From: CAWEYO01 sp963813315
GTDB lineage: Bacteria > Pseudomonadota > Alphaproteobacteria > Rhizobiales > Rhizobiaceae
DNA length: 64,000 bases
Reading direction: 5' to 3'
Assembly: GCA_963813315.1 (NCBI GenBank)
Contig: CAWEYO010000019.1
Location: 62,001 to 126,000 of the forward strand
This document shows positions 32,922-42,198 of the stretch, one piece after another. Position 1 is the stretch's first letter. Each line of letters starts with the position of its first letter. Both the position numbers and the translations under genes were made by a program. The notes under the pieces are model-generated. The model saw only the letters and a program-made list of their open reading frames with translations, was not told the origin of the DNA and did not search any database.

Positions 32922-33784
32922 TGGGCTCTATCATCGTTGCAGGCCTGGTGTCTGGATCAATCTACGCGTTGATCGCCAGCGGTCTGTCGCTGGTCTGGGG
33001 CGCGCTTGGCGTCTTCAACTTCGCCCACGGCGTGCTTCTCATGATTGGCGCCTTCGCGGCGTGGTGGGTGTCCGACCCAGCAGGGTTGGATCTTGGCCTC
33101 TTTGCCGGCATCGTGGCTTCGGTGATTTTCATGCTCGCAGCCGGCGGCGTACTCTACGCTCTGCTTGTCCGCCCTTGGATCGGTACTCCAGCGGCGGAAT
33201 TGACCGTGATCATGACGACAATCGCCGGCGCCATGTTCCTGGAAAATCTGGCGCTTTACACGTTTGGTGCCCGCCTCAAGGCACTGGACCAGATCGTGAC
33301 CGGCACGGTTATCATCGCCGGCACTGCCATGCAGGCGCAGAACCTGCTGGTTATCATCTTAGCCCCGGTTCTCCTCGGATCTCTGGCGCTCTTCCTCAAG
33401 ATGGGGAAGCACGGGCTGGCCATTCGAGCAATCGCCCAGAATAACGAGGCGGCACGCCTGCTCGGCATCAAGGTGGAGCGCACCTACCTGCTCACCTTCT
33501 CCGTTAGCGCTCTGCTCGCTGGCATTGCCGGCATAATGATCGGAGGGCTGTTCAACATCACCCCGTCAATGGGCAACGACCCGTTGCTGCGCGCGTTTCT
33601 CGTGGTCGTATTCGGGGGCCTCGGAAGCCTGCCCGGCACCATCATTGCCGCTTACGCGATCGGACTTATCGAAGCGACCAGCTCATATTACATCGGCATC
33701 TATTGGACGCCGGTGGTTCTCTTTACTGTTTTGATCGCCATTCTTCTGCTGCGTCCCAACGGCCTGCTGGGGAAGTCGGCATGA
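32921..33784 (+). CDS. LivH-type ABC transporter permease
   Basis: An inner-membrane permease of 287 residues with about eight helices. LVSGSIYALIASGLSLVWGA, LGVFNFAHG and the coupling segment RAIAQNNEAARLLGIKVERT are diagnostic of LivH. VVVFGGLGSLPGTIIAAYAI is the conserved C-terminal motif. Its stop overlaps the livM start (ATGA). Confidence 0.92.
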   Translation: MGSIIVAGLVSGSIYALIASGLSLVWGALGVFNFAHGVLLMIGAFAAWWVSDPAGLDLGLFAGIVASVIFMLAAGGVLYALLVRPWIGTPAAELTVIMTTIAGAMFLENLALYTFGARLKALDQIVTGTVIIAGTAMQAQNLLVIILAPVLLGSLALFLKMGKHGLAIRAIAQNNEAARLLGIKVERTYLLTFSVSALLAGIAGIMIGGLFNITPSMGNDPLLRAFLVVVFGGLGSLPGTIIAAYAIGLIEATSSYYIGIYWTPVVLFTVLIAILLLRPNGLLGKSA

Positions 33785-34761
33785 CAGCGGCGCGCAAAAA
33801 GAGGATCGGCATCGCACTTTGGCTTCTGGCTCTCGTGGTTGCGATGGCCGCTCCCCAGGTGCTGGGCAGCGGCGTCGCGCGCAACCTGGCCATCTTGGCG
33901 TTGCTGTTCGCCGTTGTCGCTTCGAACTGGGATTTGACCCTTGGTTACGCGGGCATCTTCAATTTCGCCCACGTAGCCTTCTTCGGCATAGCGGGTTACG
34001 TGAGCGCGATCGCCACGATCCATCTCGGGGTGCCAGTCTGGCTCGATGTCGCGCTGGCCGTTATCGTGGTTGCGGCTCTCGCCGGCGTAACAGCAGCCTT
34101 GGCGCTGCGGCTTCGCGGCATTTACGTCGCGCTCGTGACGTTCGCTTTCGTGCAGCTTTGCGTGGCCCTGATCATTAGCCAGAAATGGCTTACAGGAGGA
34201 GCGGTCGGCTTAGTTGGCGTGCCCGATCTTCAATTATTCGGCTTCAGCCTCGGTTCAGACGGAAGAAGCTATTTTTATCTCGCCGAAGCGCTTCTCCTGG
34301 CCTCGACATACTTCCTGCAGTACCTTGTCGGCTCGGATTTCGGACTGAGCCTTGTGGCACTGCGTGACAACGAGGACTACGCCGTCAGCCGCGGCATTTC
34401 GGCGACCCGCCAGCGCGTGTTGGCGATGATTGCAAGCTCCCTGTTCACCGGTGCTGCCGGCGCCATCTACGCCCACTATTTGATTGTGGCCTCTCCAGAC
34501 ATTTTCTCCTTCTCGCTGACGACCCTTATTTTGTCGATGACGCTGTTGGGGGGGACGTCCACCATTTTTGGGCCGATTCTTGGAGCAATTCTCCTTACCG
34601 TCGTCACCGAACAGCTAGCGTCGTTCGGCGTGATCCGCTTTATGATCATCGCCGTGCTCATCGTGCTGACGCTGCGCTTCCTGCCGGGCGGTATCTGGTC
34701 GTTCGGCGAGCGCATAGTCGCTCGCCGCGGTGGCGCTGAGACGCGGGAGACTGGACTATGA
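33781..34761 (+). CDS. LivM-type ABC transporter permease
   Basis: Second inner-membrane permease, 326 residues. GYAGIFNFAHVAFFGIAGYV and LVALRDNEDYAVSRGISATR are LivM hallmarks; TLLGGTSTIFGPILGAILLT is the later conserved loop. It overlaps the following deacetylase gene by four bases, so importer and enzymes are co-translated. Confidence 0.92.
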   Translation: MTAARKKRIGIALWLLALVVAMAAPQVLGSGVARNLAILALLFAVVASNWDLTLGYAGIFNFAHVAFFGIAGYVSAIATIHLGVPVWLDVALAVIVVAALAGVTAALALRLRGIYVALVTFAFVQLCVALIISQKWLTGGAVGLVGVPDLQLFGFSLGSDGRSYFYLAEALLLASTYFLQYLVGSDFGLSLVALRDNEDYAVSRGISATRQRVLAMIASSLFTGAAGAIYAHYLIVASPDIFSFSLTTLILSMTLLGGTSTIFGPILGAILLTVVTEQLASFGVIRFMIIAVLIVLTLRFLPGGIWSFGERIVARRGGAETRETGL

Positions 34762-35594
34762 GCACGTTTTCCTGGCCGGGAAGTTTTCGGGCCGCGGCCA
34801 GCCTGACCTTCGATTTTGACGCCGAAACCGTATGGGTCGCCTTTGACCAAGGGAATGCCAGCCGGCCAGGCGTCATGTCGATCGGTCACTACGGGGCTCG
34901 TGTCGGACTGCCCCTGATCCTAGACGTTCTCAAGCGTCACGGCGTCAAGGCGACCTTTTTCGTAGTCGGCCAGAACGTCGAACGCTATCCCGATCGGGTT
35001 CGCCAGATTATTGACGAAGGCCACGAGGTGGCGGTCCACGGTTACACGCACACGCCGCCGCAGCGTCTGACGCCGGCAGAGGAAGAGGCGGAGCTCATCA
35101 AGGCCCTCGAGCTGCTGCGCGGAATCGGCGGCGAAGCTAAAGGCTATCGCTCGCCGTCCTGGGATGTGAGCCCGGTTACGCTCGACCTGCTCGACAAGCA
35201 TGGATTTGTTTATTCCAGCCAGATGATGGCGGACATCCGTCCATATCGCCATCCATCGAACCGGGTGATCGAACTGCCAATCCAGTGGCTGCTCGACGAT
35301 TGGCCGTTTTTCGCATTCGGGTACGGCGAGATGGCGCGTCCCATACAAAGTGCAGCCGCTACCGAGCAAGTGTGGCTCGAAGAGCTCGACGCTATCCACG
35401 TCCTTGGCGGCCATTTCATTCTTACCATGCACCCCCAGGTCATGGGCCGTCCTGGCCGGGTTGCTATGCTTGATCGGCTCATCCGCACGTTGCAGGCGCG
35501 TGAGGACATCTGGCTCGCTACCTGCGGCGAAGTTGCCGGCTATGCCAGCTCCACGCTGGCGCCTGATGACGTCGTTGCAATGTTCGGAGCGTGA
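34758..35594 (+). CDS. Polysaccharide-deacetylase-fold (PuuE-like) hydrolase
   Basis: A 278-residue member of the carbohydrate esterase 4/NodB fold. Motif 1 is altered to LTFDFDAE, motif 2 is VAVHGYTHTP with the HxxxH metal pair, motif 3 RSPSWDVSP, and the late motif ILTMHPQ supplies His. This arrangement is that of PuuE/allantoinase-like or N-formyl/imide hydrolases rather than chitin deacetylases. There is no signal peptide, so it acts in the cytosol on an imported small molecule. Linear or cyclic amide hydrolysis is the likely chemistry; the substrate is unknown. Confidence 0.82.
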   Translation: MSTFSWPGSFRAAASLTFDFDAETVWVAFDQGNASRPGVMSIGHYGARVGLPLILDVLKRHGVKATFFVVGQNVERYPDRVRQIIDEGHEVAVHGYTHTPPQRLTPAEEEAELIKALELLRGIGGEAKGYRSPSWDVSPVTLDLLDKHGFVYSSQMMADIRPYRHPSNRVIELPIQWLLDDWPFFAFGYGEMARPIQSAAATEQVWLEELDAIHVLGGHFILTMHPQVMGRPGRVAMLDRLIRTLQAREDIWLATCGEVAGYASSTLAPDDVVAMFGA

Positions 35595-35595
35595 C

Positions 35596-36357
35596 ATGAT
35601 CAGGTTTGCCGGGAAGAAGGCCATCGTCACGGGGGCCGCGGGAGGGATAGGCGAAGCCATTGTGTCGCAGTTGGTGGCCGAAGGCGCGCATGTCGCAGGC
35701 ATCGACCGCGACGCCGCCGGGCTCGAGCGGCTGGGACAACGATATCCTGACAAGTTCGTCTGGGTTACCGCGGATCTGCAGGGTGTGGACGATACCAGAG
35801 CCGGGGTCCGGGCTGCCATTGCCTCACTTGCCGGTTCTGTGCAGGTACTGGTCAATGCGGCTGGCGTTTACGTGTTAGCCCCGTCCATGCAAGTCGAGGC
35901 AGATGACTGGGACTTCAACCAGTCGGTTAACCTCCGCGCCACCTTTTTCGCCTCGCAGGCTGCCGTAGCAGCACGCAGAGAGAGCGGTGACAGCCTGCCG
36001 ATGGCCATTGTCAACATATCCTCCACCGGCGCATATCGGATGGGAACCGGTGATGCGGCGCTCTCCTACGGTGCCAGCAAGGCAGGGCTGCTTGGTCTCA
36101 CAGTCGCCATGGCCGCTGACTGGGCGAAGGACAATGTACGCGCCAACGTCGTGGTGCCAGGTGTCATCGATACCAGCATGGTCCGCTTGATGGACGACCC
36201 AGAGGCGGGAAATGCTTGGCTCCTGGCACGCGTCCCCATGGGCCGGCTTGGAAGGCCCGAAGAGGTCGCCAAGGCGGTCTGTTTCCTTGCCTGTGAGGAC
36301 TCCTCCTACATCACCGGCACCCACCTCATCGTCGATGGAGGCTATCTCTGTGTCTGA
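35596..36357 (+). CDS. SDR-family oxidoreductase
   Basis: 253 residues from the ATG one base after the deacetylase stop. TGAAGGIGE glycine loop, VNAAGVYVLAP, catalytic Ser in NISSTGAYR, YGASKAG, and VVPGVIDTSMVR before a C-terminal VDGGYLCV. It probably oxidises an alcohol or reduces a ketone in the same pathway as the neighbouring hydrolases. It overlaps the next gene by 8 bp. Confidence 0.85.
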   Translation: MIRFAGKKAIVTGAAGGIGEAIVSQLVAEGAHVAGIDRDAAGLERLGQRYPDKFVWVTADLQGVDDTRAGVRAAIASLAGSVQVLVNAAGVYVLAPSMQVEADDWDFNQSVNLRATFFASQAAVAARRESGDSLPMAIVNISSTGAYRMGTGDAALSYGASKAGLLGLTVAMAADWAKDNVRANVVVPGVIDTSMVRLMDDPEAGNAWLLARVPMGRLGRPEEVAKAVCFLACEDSSYITGTHLIVDGGYLCV

Positions 36358-37288
36358 GTTGAGCTGGCTTGGCGTCTTGGAGCAGCGCATCAGGCAGCTG
36401 GCCGACAGTGTCCGGGCCGAATGGGGCATCTACGTGCACTTCGCCGGGGGAGCCGGCGAGATCGACATCAACGCTGATCGCACCCAGGATACGATGAGCC
36501 TGATCAAGGTGCCGATACTGGTCACACTGATGCGCAAGGTCGAACGCGGCGAGGTCGATCTTGCCGCGCGAATTACGCTTACCGACGACCACAAGCGGCT
36601 CGGCACCGGCGTCCTGTTTCTCTTCGACGCGGGTGCAACCCTTACGCTCAAGGACGCAGCGTGGTTGATGACAGTGGTCAGTGACAACAGCGCCACTGAC
36701 ATGTGCCTGGCAGCGGTAGGCGGCATTGATGCGGTCAATGCCGAGATGGTTGTACTTGGGCTGGACGGCATTCGCATGACGGGTGACGCGCTCACTTGGT
36801 TCCGCGCCCTTGCCGGCAGCATGGATCCGGAGCTCGCCACAATTGCACCGGGGGAGTTGGTGCGACGGGGATATCCTTTCAAGACGCCGGCAAGCTTCGC
36901 CGCGGCGAGGGAGCGCTATCATTTCGAGCGGGGCCGCCCCTTTGGCCTCGCTTCCGCTCGGGCGCTCGGACTCCTCATGTTGCAGATATATGAAGATCGC
37001 TGCGCCAATCCCACCACATGCGAGGCGATCCGCGCCTTCCTGAAGGGACAGCAGCTTCAAACAATGCTGCCCAAGTACATGTGGGGGGTGACGTCTGCTC
37101 ACAAAACCGGCAATTTCCCGCCCTTTGTCGCCTCTGACCTCGGCATCTTCACCCCAAGCGCCGGCACACCAGTCATTATTTCAATTATGACGCAACGCCA
37201 TCGGGGTCAGCGAGCCCTGGTCGAAGACACCGTTGCGAGGATGGGCGAGGTGATTATTCACGCTGCTGAGTGCCTTCCATCTACCTGA
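36350..37288 (+). CDS. Cytoplasmic serine hydrolase of class A beta-lactamase type
   Basis: 312 residues from a GTG at 36350, with GGAGG 8 nt upstream inside the SDR gene. The three active-site motifs are intact: SxxK in MSLIKVPIL, SDN in TVVSDNSATD and KTG in SAHKTGNFP. The Glu-x-x-Leu-Asn omega-loop of true class A enzymes is not visible and there is no signal peptide. It is therefore unlikely to be a secreted antibiotic-resistance enzyme. Being last in the importer operon, it is more likely an esterase/amidase acting on the imported compound. Family: beta-lactamase-2/serine hydrolase. Confidence 0.82.
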   Translation: MSELSWLGVLEQRIRQLADSVRAEWGIYVHFAGGAGEIDINADRTQDTMSLIKVPILVTLMRKVERGEVDLAARITLTDDHKRLGTGVLFLFDAGATLTLKDAAWLMTVVSDNSATDMCLAAVGGIDAVNAEMVVLGLDGIRMTGDALTWFRALAGSMDPELATIAPGELVRRGYPFKTPASFAAARERYHFERGRPFGLASARALGLLMLQIYEDRCANPTTCEAIRAFLKGQQLQTMLPKYMWGVTSAHKTGNFPPFVASDLGIFTPSAGTPVIISIMTQRHRGQRALVEDTVARMGEVIIHAAECLPST

Positions 37289-37435
37289 CATCATTGGCTG
37301 CGGCCCGGTAGTCGTCTTCATTCCTCGCTCTTGAGGAGGCTCATGAACGACAGGAAAAGCGTGGCGACGCGGCAAGAACGGCCCAGGGTACACCCCTAAG
37401 GCCGCCGCGCGGGCCATCTTTAGCGAATTGCTTCG

Positions 37436-38335
37436 TCAAGCCATACGTAATGGAAAACCGGGCGCGCGCAGATCGGTTTTGAGCGCATCTTCCAGAAGCT
37501 TCACGATTTGGGTCGATTGTGCGTCCCCTCCATAGGCGGTTCGGCCGCGCAAGAACGTTTGCTCGGTTAGTTCAGCCAAGTTGAGAGGAACTTCGAACTC
37601 GCGGCCAAGGCTGATGGCAAAGCCCAGATCCTTCAATGCCAGATCCATGGTGAAGGCTACATCATAGCTGCCGTTAAGGATCAGCTGGCCCTCCGTTTCG
37701 TGTACGAAGCTATTTCCGGAACTTGCCTTGATGGCGCGCCACGTCTGGGCAAGATCAAGGCCTCCGCGCTTTGCCAGCATCAGCGCTTGGCCTTCGGCGA
37801 CCAGGTGGATAAAAGCCAGCATGTTGGTAATGACCTTTATGATCGAGGCAGAGCCGAGCGGGCCCATATGGAAGATCTGGTCACCCATTGCCCTCATGGC
37901 CGGCAGATGCAGTTCAAATAGATCCTCATCACCACCCGCAAGCAGGGTGATTTTTCCTTTTGCGGCCAAATGGACACCACCTGTTACAGGGAGTTCCATC
38001 GTCCGGACGCGCTTGGCCTCCGCCATTTTCGCGAGTTGCAGTATGTCATCGCGCCCGAGGGTCGACATTTCGATCCAGGTCGTGCCGGGTCTCATGGTTT
38101 CGAGAAGCTGGCCCAAGACCTTTTCGGAAACCTCTGGTGATGGCAGGCAAGTAACAACAGCATCTGCGCTCGTCGCTAGCGCCTGTGGCGTTTGAGCCCA
38201 CTTTGCTCTGGCGGATTTCAGGTTCCCGGCGGCCTCCGGATTGATGTCCGAAACGGTGACGGCGATACCGTTGTCAAGAAGATTTCTGCAAAGGTGAGCA
38301 CCCAAATTGCCAAGCCCTATGAACCCATATTGCAT
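37436..38335 (-). CDS. 3-hydroxyisobutyrate-dehydrogenase-family oxidoreductase
   Basis: An NAD(P)-dependent beta-hydroxyacid dehydrogenase of 299 residues. The Rossmann motif is GFIGLGNLGAHLCRNL, the substrate loop LPVTGGVHLAAKGK (the DxPVSGG-like motif with Glu-Leu-Pro-Val-Thr) and the catalytic Lys lies in SIIKVITNML. The helix KDLGFAISLG matches the KDLxLA motif. Substrates in the family include 3-hydroxyisobutyrate, tartronate semialdehyde and sulfolactaldehyde. It lies 160 bp downstream of the sugar isomerase operon on the same strand, possibly as its last gene. Confidence 0.85.
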   Translation of the reverse strand: MQYGFIGLGNLGAHLCRNLLDNGIAVTVSDINPEAAGNLKSARAKWAQTPQALATSADAVVTCLPSPEVSEKVLGQLLETMRPGTTWIEMSTLGRDDILQLAKMAEAKRVRTMELPVTGGVHLAAKGKITLLAGGDEDLFELHLPAMRAMGDQIFHMGPLGSASIIKVITNMLAFIHLVAEGQALMLAKRGGLDLAQTWRAIKASSGNSFVHETEGQLILNGSYDVAFTMDLALKDLGFAISLGREFEVPLNLAELTEQTFLRGRTAYGGDAQSTQIVKLLEDALKTDLRAPGFPLRMA

Positions 38336-38390
38336 GGTTGTCTCCGTGCTCTTGGTTGACCGAAATTGATTGTAGTTTGAGGATCAGCAG

Positions 38391-38433
38391 CCCCTCGACT
38401 ACGTCCTTTCTACACCCTGGGTTGGTCGAGGGG
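38391..38433. terminator. Inverted repeat between isomerase and dehydrogenase genes
   Basis: CCCCTCGAC and GTCGAGGGG are perfect 9-bp arms around a 25-nt loop, followed on the plus strand by ATTTTGT. On the minus (gene) strand no T-run follows. It could be a terminator read from either side, or an operator for the dehydrogenase gene. Confidence 0.45.
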
Positions 38434-38496
38434 ATTTTGTGTCCGGCAGTCGGATAGGGGGCACTCAACCGGTCGAATGTACAACAGCCGCTGGTA

Positions 38497-39177
38497 TCAT
38501 TCGATCCAGCGGTCGTAGTCGGAAACGAGGAGATGCAACGGCTTCTCGTCCTCCTCGATTTTCGAGAACCGGCCGATCTTTTCCGCGAAAATGTTGTCGG
38601 TGAGATCGTCATTGACCGTCGACACCTCGCCGATCAGCACGTCGCCGCCTTCGCCCCAGAAGGCGTGCCAGACGCCGGGCATCAACGTCACGCTCTCGCC
38701 CGGGTCGAGCTTGAGCAGGCTCCCGGCGGGCATGGTCCTGATCACTCCGTCGGTCGGCACGGCAACTTCTGCCTGAGCATCGATGCCGCCGTCGGGGGCC
38801 GACATGAACAATTCGAGGACGAGCTTGCCGCCGCCGCGATTGATGATGTCTTCGGCCTTAACGATGTGGCGGTGCATCGGCGAGAGTTGGTCCTTGCGCG
38901 AGATCATGATCTTCTCGGCATAGAGCATGCCTGACCCCCGCGCCAAATCCTCAGCGCGCCCGTTGCGCACCGTGAAAAGAAACAGGCCGAGTTCGTCAAA
39001 TTTCTCCTGCCCGTAGTCGGTGATGTCCCAGCCAAGCCGGGCATCGACGATGCCGGCCGGACGCCGTTCTTTCAGTTGCTCAGGCGTCCAGTAGGCAAAG
39101 GGCGGCATGACATAGCCGAAGGAACGGATGAAGGCGTCTCCCTCGCGCAGAATTTCGTTGATACGCGAACGGTTCAT
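38497..39177 (-). CDS. D-lyxose/D-mannose ketol-isomerase family protein
   Basis: A cupin-fold sugar isomerase of 226 residues converting D-lyxose to D-xylulose and D-mannose to D-fructose. MHRHIVKAEDIINRGGGKLV holds the metal-binding His pair and Glu, and LMPGVWHAFWGEGGDVLIGE holds the later His and Glu; EEDEKPLHLLVSDYDRWI is the typical end. The start follows AAGGGAAAGGAAA. It lies directly downstream of a CUT1 importer's ATPase (23 bp), so the importer probably brings in the isomerase substrate. Confidence 0.85.
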   Translation of the reverse strand: MNRSRINEILREGDAFIRSFGYVMPPFAYWTPEQLKERRPAGIVDARLGWDITDYGQEKFDELGLFLFTVRNGRAEDLARGSGMLYAEKIMISRKDQLSPMHRHIVKAEDIINRGGGKLVLELFMSAPDGGIDAQAEVAVPTDGVIRTMPAGSLLKLDPGESVTLMPGVWHAFWGEGGDVLIGEVSTVNDDLTDNIFAEKIGRFSKIEEDEKPLHLLVSDYDRWIE

Positions 39178-39200
39178 TTTCCTTTCCCTTCTTGCGGTAC

Positions 39201-40316
39201 TCAGTCGATCCGGAGTCCGCTGCCTGGCTCGAAGAACACGGCCCTGTCCAGGTTGAAGGCGAGCTTAGCCTTCTCTCCGGGCGCGACATTGGCGTCGGCG
39301 CGCAGCCGCGCCGTGACCTGCTTGCCGCCGAGACGCGTTACCGCATACGTATCGGAGCCGGCGGGCTCGACCACCTCGATCAGGCATTCGCCCTCGGCGA
39401 TGTTCGTGGCATTGCGGTCGGCGCTGTCGCGGTCGGTCAGCGCTTCAGGGCGGATTCCGAATATGACTTCGCTCCCGGCGTGCGCGGCCAATCGCGACGA
39501 TGCGCGTGGCACATTCAGAACCAGCGGATCCAGATTGTCGCGCACGGCCGAGACAGACACAGCGGAACCGTTCCGGCTGATCGTGACCGGCACAAGGTTC
39601 ATCGACGGCGAACCCATGAAATCGGCAACGAACAGGTTCGCTGGATTATTGTAGATTTCGGCCGGTGTTCCTGACTGCTGCAGCAGGCCGTCCTTCAGGA
39701 CCGCGATCTTGGTGGCAAGCGTCATTGCCTCGATCTGGTCGTGCGTGACATAGACGATCGTGGTTCCCATCCGCTGGTGCAGGCGCTTGATTTCGGTGCG
39801 CATATCCACGCGAAGCTTCGCGTCGAGGTTGGAAAGCGGCTCGTCGAACAGAAAGACCTGCGGATGGCGCACGAGCGCGCGACCGATTGCGACGCGCTGG
39901 CGCTGGCCTCCGGAAAGCTGGCTCGGCCTGCGATCGAGCAGGTGGCCGATCTGCAGCATGTCCGAGACCTGGTTGATGGCTTTCTCGCGTTCCACTTTCG
40001 GCACGCCGCGAATTTCCATACCGAACGCTATGTTCTGCGCCACGGTCATGTTGGGATAGAGCGCGTAGGACTGGAACACCATCGCAATGTCGCGCTGGGA
40101 GGGATGCAGGCCGTCGATCACGCGCCCATCGATGCTGATCGACCCGCCCGTGATCGTCTCGAGCCCTGCAATCGAATTGAGCAGGGTCGACTTGCCGCAG
40201 CCCGACGGTCCGACGAGAACGAGGAAGCCGCCTTTCTCGATGTCGAGATCGATACCCTTCAGCACGGGTACCTTCCCGAAGGTCTTTTCGAGATTGCTGA
40301 TTTGAAGAAAAGCCAT
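39201..40316 (-). CDS. CUT1-type sugar ABC transporter ATPase (UgpC/MalK family)
   Basis: 371 residues: Walker A GPSGCGKST, Q-loop VFQSYALYPNMTV, signature LSGGQRQR, Walker B FLFDEPLSNLDAKLR and H-loop YVTHDQIEAMTLA. A C-terminal TOBE/MalK regulatory domain follows (FGIRPEALTDRD). It energises the two permeases encoded upstream, 3 bp away. Confidence 0.93.
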   Translation of the reverse strand: MAFLQISNLEKTFGKVPVLKGIDLDIEKGGFLVLVGPSGCGKSTLLNSIAGLETITGGSISIDGRVIDGLHPSQRDIAMVFQSYALYPNMTVAQNIAFGMEIRGVPKVEREKAINQVSDMLQIGHLLDRRPSQLSGGQRQRVAIGRALVRHPQVFLFDEPLSNLDAKLRVDMRTEIKRLHQRMGTTIVYVTHDQIEAMTLATKIAVLKDGLLQQSGTPAEIYNNPANLFVADFMGSPSMNLVPVTISRNGSAVSVSAVRDNLDPLVLNVPRASSRLAAHAGSEVIFGIRPEALTDRDSADRNATNIAEGECLIEVVEPAGSDTYAVTRLGGKQVTARLRADANVAPGEKAKLAFNLDRAVFFEPGSGLRID

Positions 40317-40319
40317 TCC

Positions 40320-41201
40320 CTACCCCTTCACCGCACCGGCCATCAGGCCCCGTACGAAATAGCGCCCCGACACGATGTACACGATCAGCGTCGGCAGCGC
40401 CGCGAGAATCGCACCCGCGAAATGCACATTGTATTCCTTCACGCCGCTCGATGAGGCGACAAGATTGTTGAGCGCGACCGTCATCGGCAGCGAGTCGAAA
40501 TCGCCGAATGAGACACCGAACAGAAAATCGTTCCAGATGTTGGTGAATTGCCAGATGACCGTGACGACGATGATCGGGCCGGAGGACGGCAGCAGGATCC
40601 GCCGGAATATCTGGAAGAAGCTGGCGCCGTCGATCTGCGCCGCCTTGACGAGTTCGGTCGGGAAGGCGGCATAGTAGTTGCGAAAAAACAGCGTGGTGAA
40701 GCCCAGGCCATAGACGACATGGACCAGCACGAGCCCCGTCCTTGTTCCCGCAATGCCAAGCAGGCCCAGGATGCGCGCGGCGGGTATAAGCGCGATCTGG
40801 AACGGAATGAAGCAGGCGAGCAGCATAAGGCCAAAGACGAGATTGTCGCCGCGAAAGCGCCATTTTGTCAGCACGAACCCATTGAGCGCGCCGAGCATTG
40901 TCGAGATGGCCACGGCCGGCACGACCATGAGGATCGAGTTCAGGAAATATGGCTTCAGGCCGGTAGCCTGGACGCCCACCTGTGCGGTCGACCAAGCTGT
41001 CGTCCACGGCGCGAGGGTAAGCGCCCGCGGCAACGCCAGCATGTTGCCCTGACGGATCTCGTCGAGCGGCTTCACCGAATTGACGACCATCACGTAGAAC
41101 GGCAGCAGATAGTACACGGCAAACAGCATGAGCAGGGCGTAGATGAGCGCCCGAGCGAGCTTGTTGGTCCGGACTGCGTTTTCGGGCGAGGCCTTGGTCA
41201 C
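40320..41201 (-). CDS. CUT1-type sugar ABC transporter permease (MalG-like)
   Basis: 293 residues, six helices, with the EAA loop AAQIDGASFFQIFRRILLPS that docks on the ATPase. The N-terminus has a long helix followed by a periplasmic segment, as in MalG. Its ATG overlaps the stop of the MalF-like gene (ATGA), giving coupled translation. Confidence 0.9.
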   Translation of the reverse strand: MTKASPENAVRTNKLARALIYALLMLFAVYYLLPFYVMVVNSVKPLDEIRQGNMLALPRALTLAPWTTAWSTAQVGVQATGLKPYFLNSILMVVPAVAISTMLGALNGFVLTKWRFRGDNLVFGLMLLACFIPFQIALIPAARILGLLGIAGTRTGLVLVHVVYGLGFTTLFFRNYYAAFPTELVKAAQIDGASFFQIFRRILLPSSGPIIVVTVIWQFTNIWNDFLFGVSFGDFDSLPMTVALNNLVASSSGVKEYNVHFAGAILAALPTLIVYIVSGRYFVRGLMAGAVKG

Positions 41202-42079
41202 TGGCGCGGCCCTCCCCTCAGTTCGGAATAAAGATACGGGATGATGATCGAAAAGATCATGATCAGCATGATGATGGCTGAGGAAGCGCCTATCCCCATC
41301 GAATTGCGCGTGAACGTATAGGAGTACATGAAGGTCGCGGGCAGCTCGGTCGCCTGCCCCGGCCCGCCGCCGGTCAGCGCGACGACGAGGTCATATGACT
41401 TGATCGCGAGATGGGCGAGCACGACGAAGGCGGAAAGAAAGACCGGGCGCATCAGCGGAATGATAATGCGGCGGTAGATCGTCGTTGTCGAAGCGCCGTC
41501 GATCTGGGCGGCCTTAATGATCTCGTTGTCGACACCGCGCAGACCGGCCAGAAACATTGCCATCACGAAACCGGACGACTGCCAGACGGCGGCGATGACG
41601 ACGCAATAGATCGCCATCCGGCCATCCTTGATCCAGGTGAACGAGAAACTCTCCCAGCCCCAGTGATGCATGACGCTTTCGAGACCGATGCCAGGGTCGA
41701 GAAACCACTTCCACGCGGTCCCGGTAACGATGAAGGAAAGCGCCATCGGGTAAAGATAGATGGGCCTCAGCAAACCCTCGGCGCGAATCTTCTGGTCGAG
41801 CAGGATGGCAAGAAACAGGCCCAGCACCGAGCAGATGACGATGTATAGGGAGCCGAAAATGCCGAGATTGGTTATCGCACGCCACCAATGCGGCAGTCTC
41901 CAGAGCCTCGCGTAGTTGTCGAGCCCGACGAAGCCGTAGGACGGCAACATCTTGGAATCGGTGAGCGACAGGTAGCCGGTATAGAGAATGAAGGCATAAA
42001 CGAAGATGAGGATTGCCGCGAAGCTGGGCGCGAGCACGAGCTTCGGCACGACATTCTGCAGTCTGTTTCGCGTCAGCAT
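41198..42079 (-). CDS. CUT1-type sugar ABC transporter permease (MalF-like)
   Basis: 293 residues starting MLTRNRLQNVVPKLVLAPSF at an ATG with GGAG 8 nt upstream. The longer open frame upstream is untranslated spacer. There are six helices and an EAA loop (AAQIDGASTTTIYRRIIIPL). WKWFLDPGIGLE is typical of MalF-type proteins. It is 119 bp downstream of the binding-protein gene, a gap that may hold a stabilising stem. Confidence 0.9.
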   Translation of the reverse strand: MLTRNRLQNVVPKLVLAPSFAAILIFVYAFILYTGYLSLTDSKMLPSYGFVGLDNYARLWRLPHWWRAITNLGIFGSLYIVICSVLGLFLAILLDQKIRAEGLLRPIYLYPMALSFIVTGTAWKWFLDPGIGLESVMHHWGWESFSFTWIKDGRMAIYCVVIAAVWQSSGFVMAMFLAGLRGVDNEIIKAAQIDGASTTTIYRRIIIPLMRPVFLSAFVVLAHLAIKSYDLVVALTGGGPGQATELPATFMYSYTFTRNSMGIGASSAIIMLIMIFSIIIPYLYSELRGGPRQ

Positions 42080-42198
42080 AGGTTCGCTCCGCAAGCGTCG
42101 CGTGTGCGGCAAAAGGAGCGGGGACGTCCGATCGCAACGTCGGAACATCCCCGCAGATTCAGGCGAGCGCAAAATTTGCGCCCGCCGGGAGGAACGGT

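Noticed and set aside
36350..37288. Antibiotic-resistance beta-lactamase
   Set aside because: No signal peptide and no Glu-x-x-Leu-Asn omega-loop, and it lies in a catabolic importer operon. A general serine hydrolase is more likely.
39646..41007. A long Arg-rich open frame across the ATPase and MalG-like permease genes
   Set aside because: It is a frame shadow in high-GC DNA; the two overlapping genes have clear motifs and proper starts.
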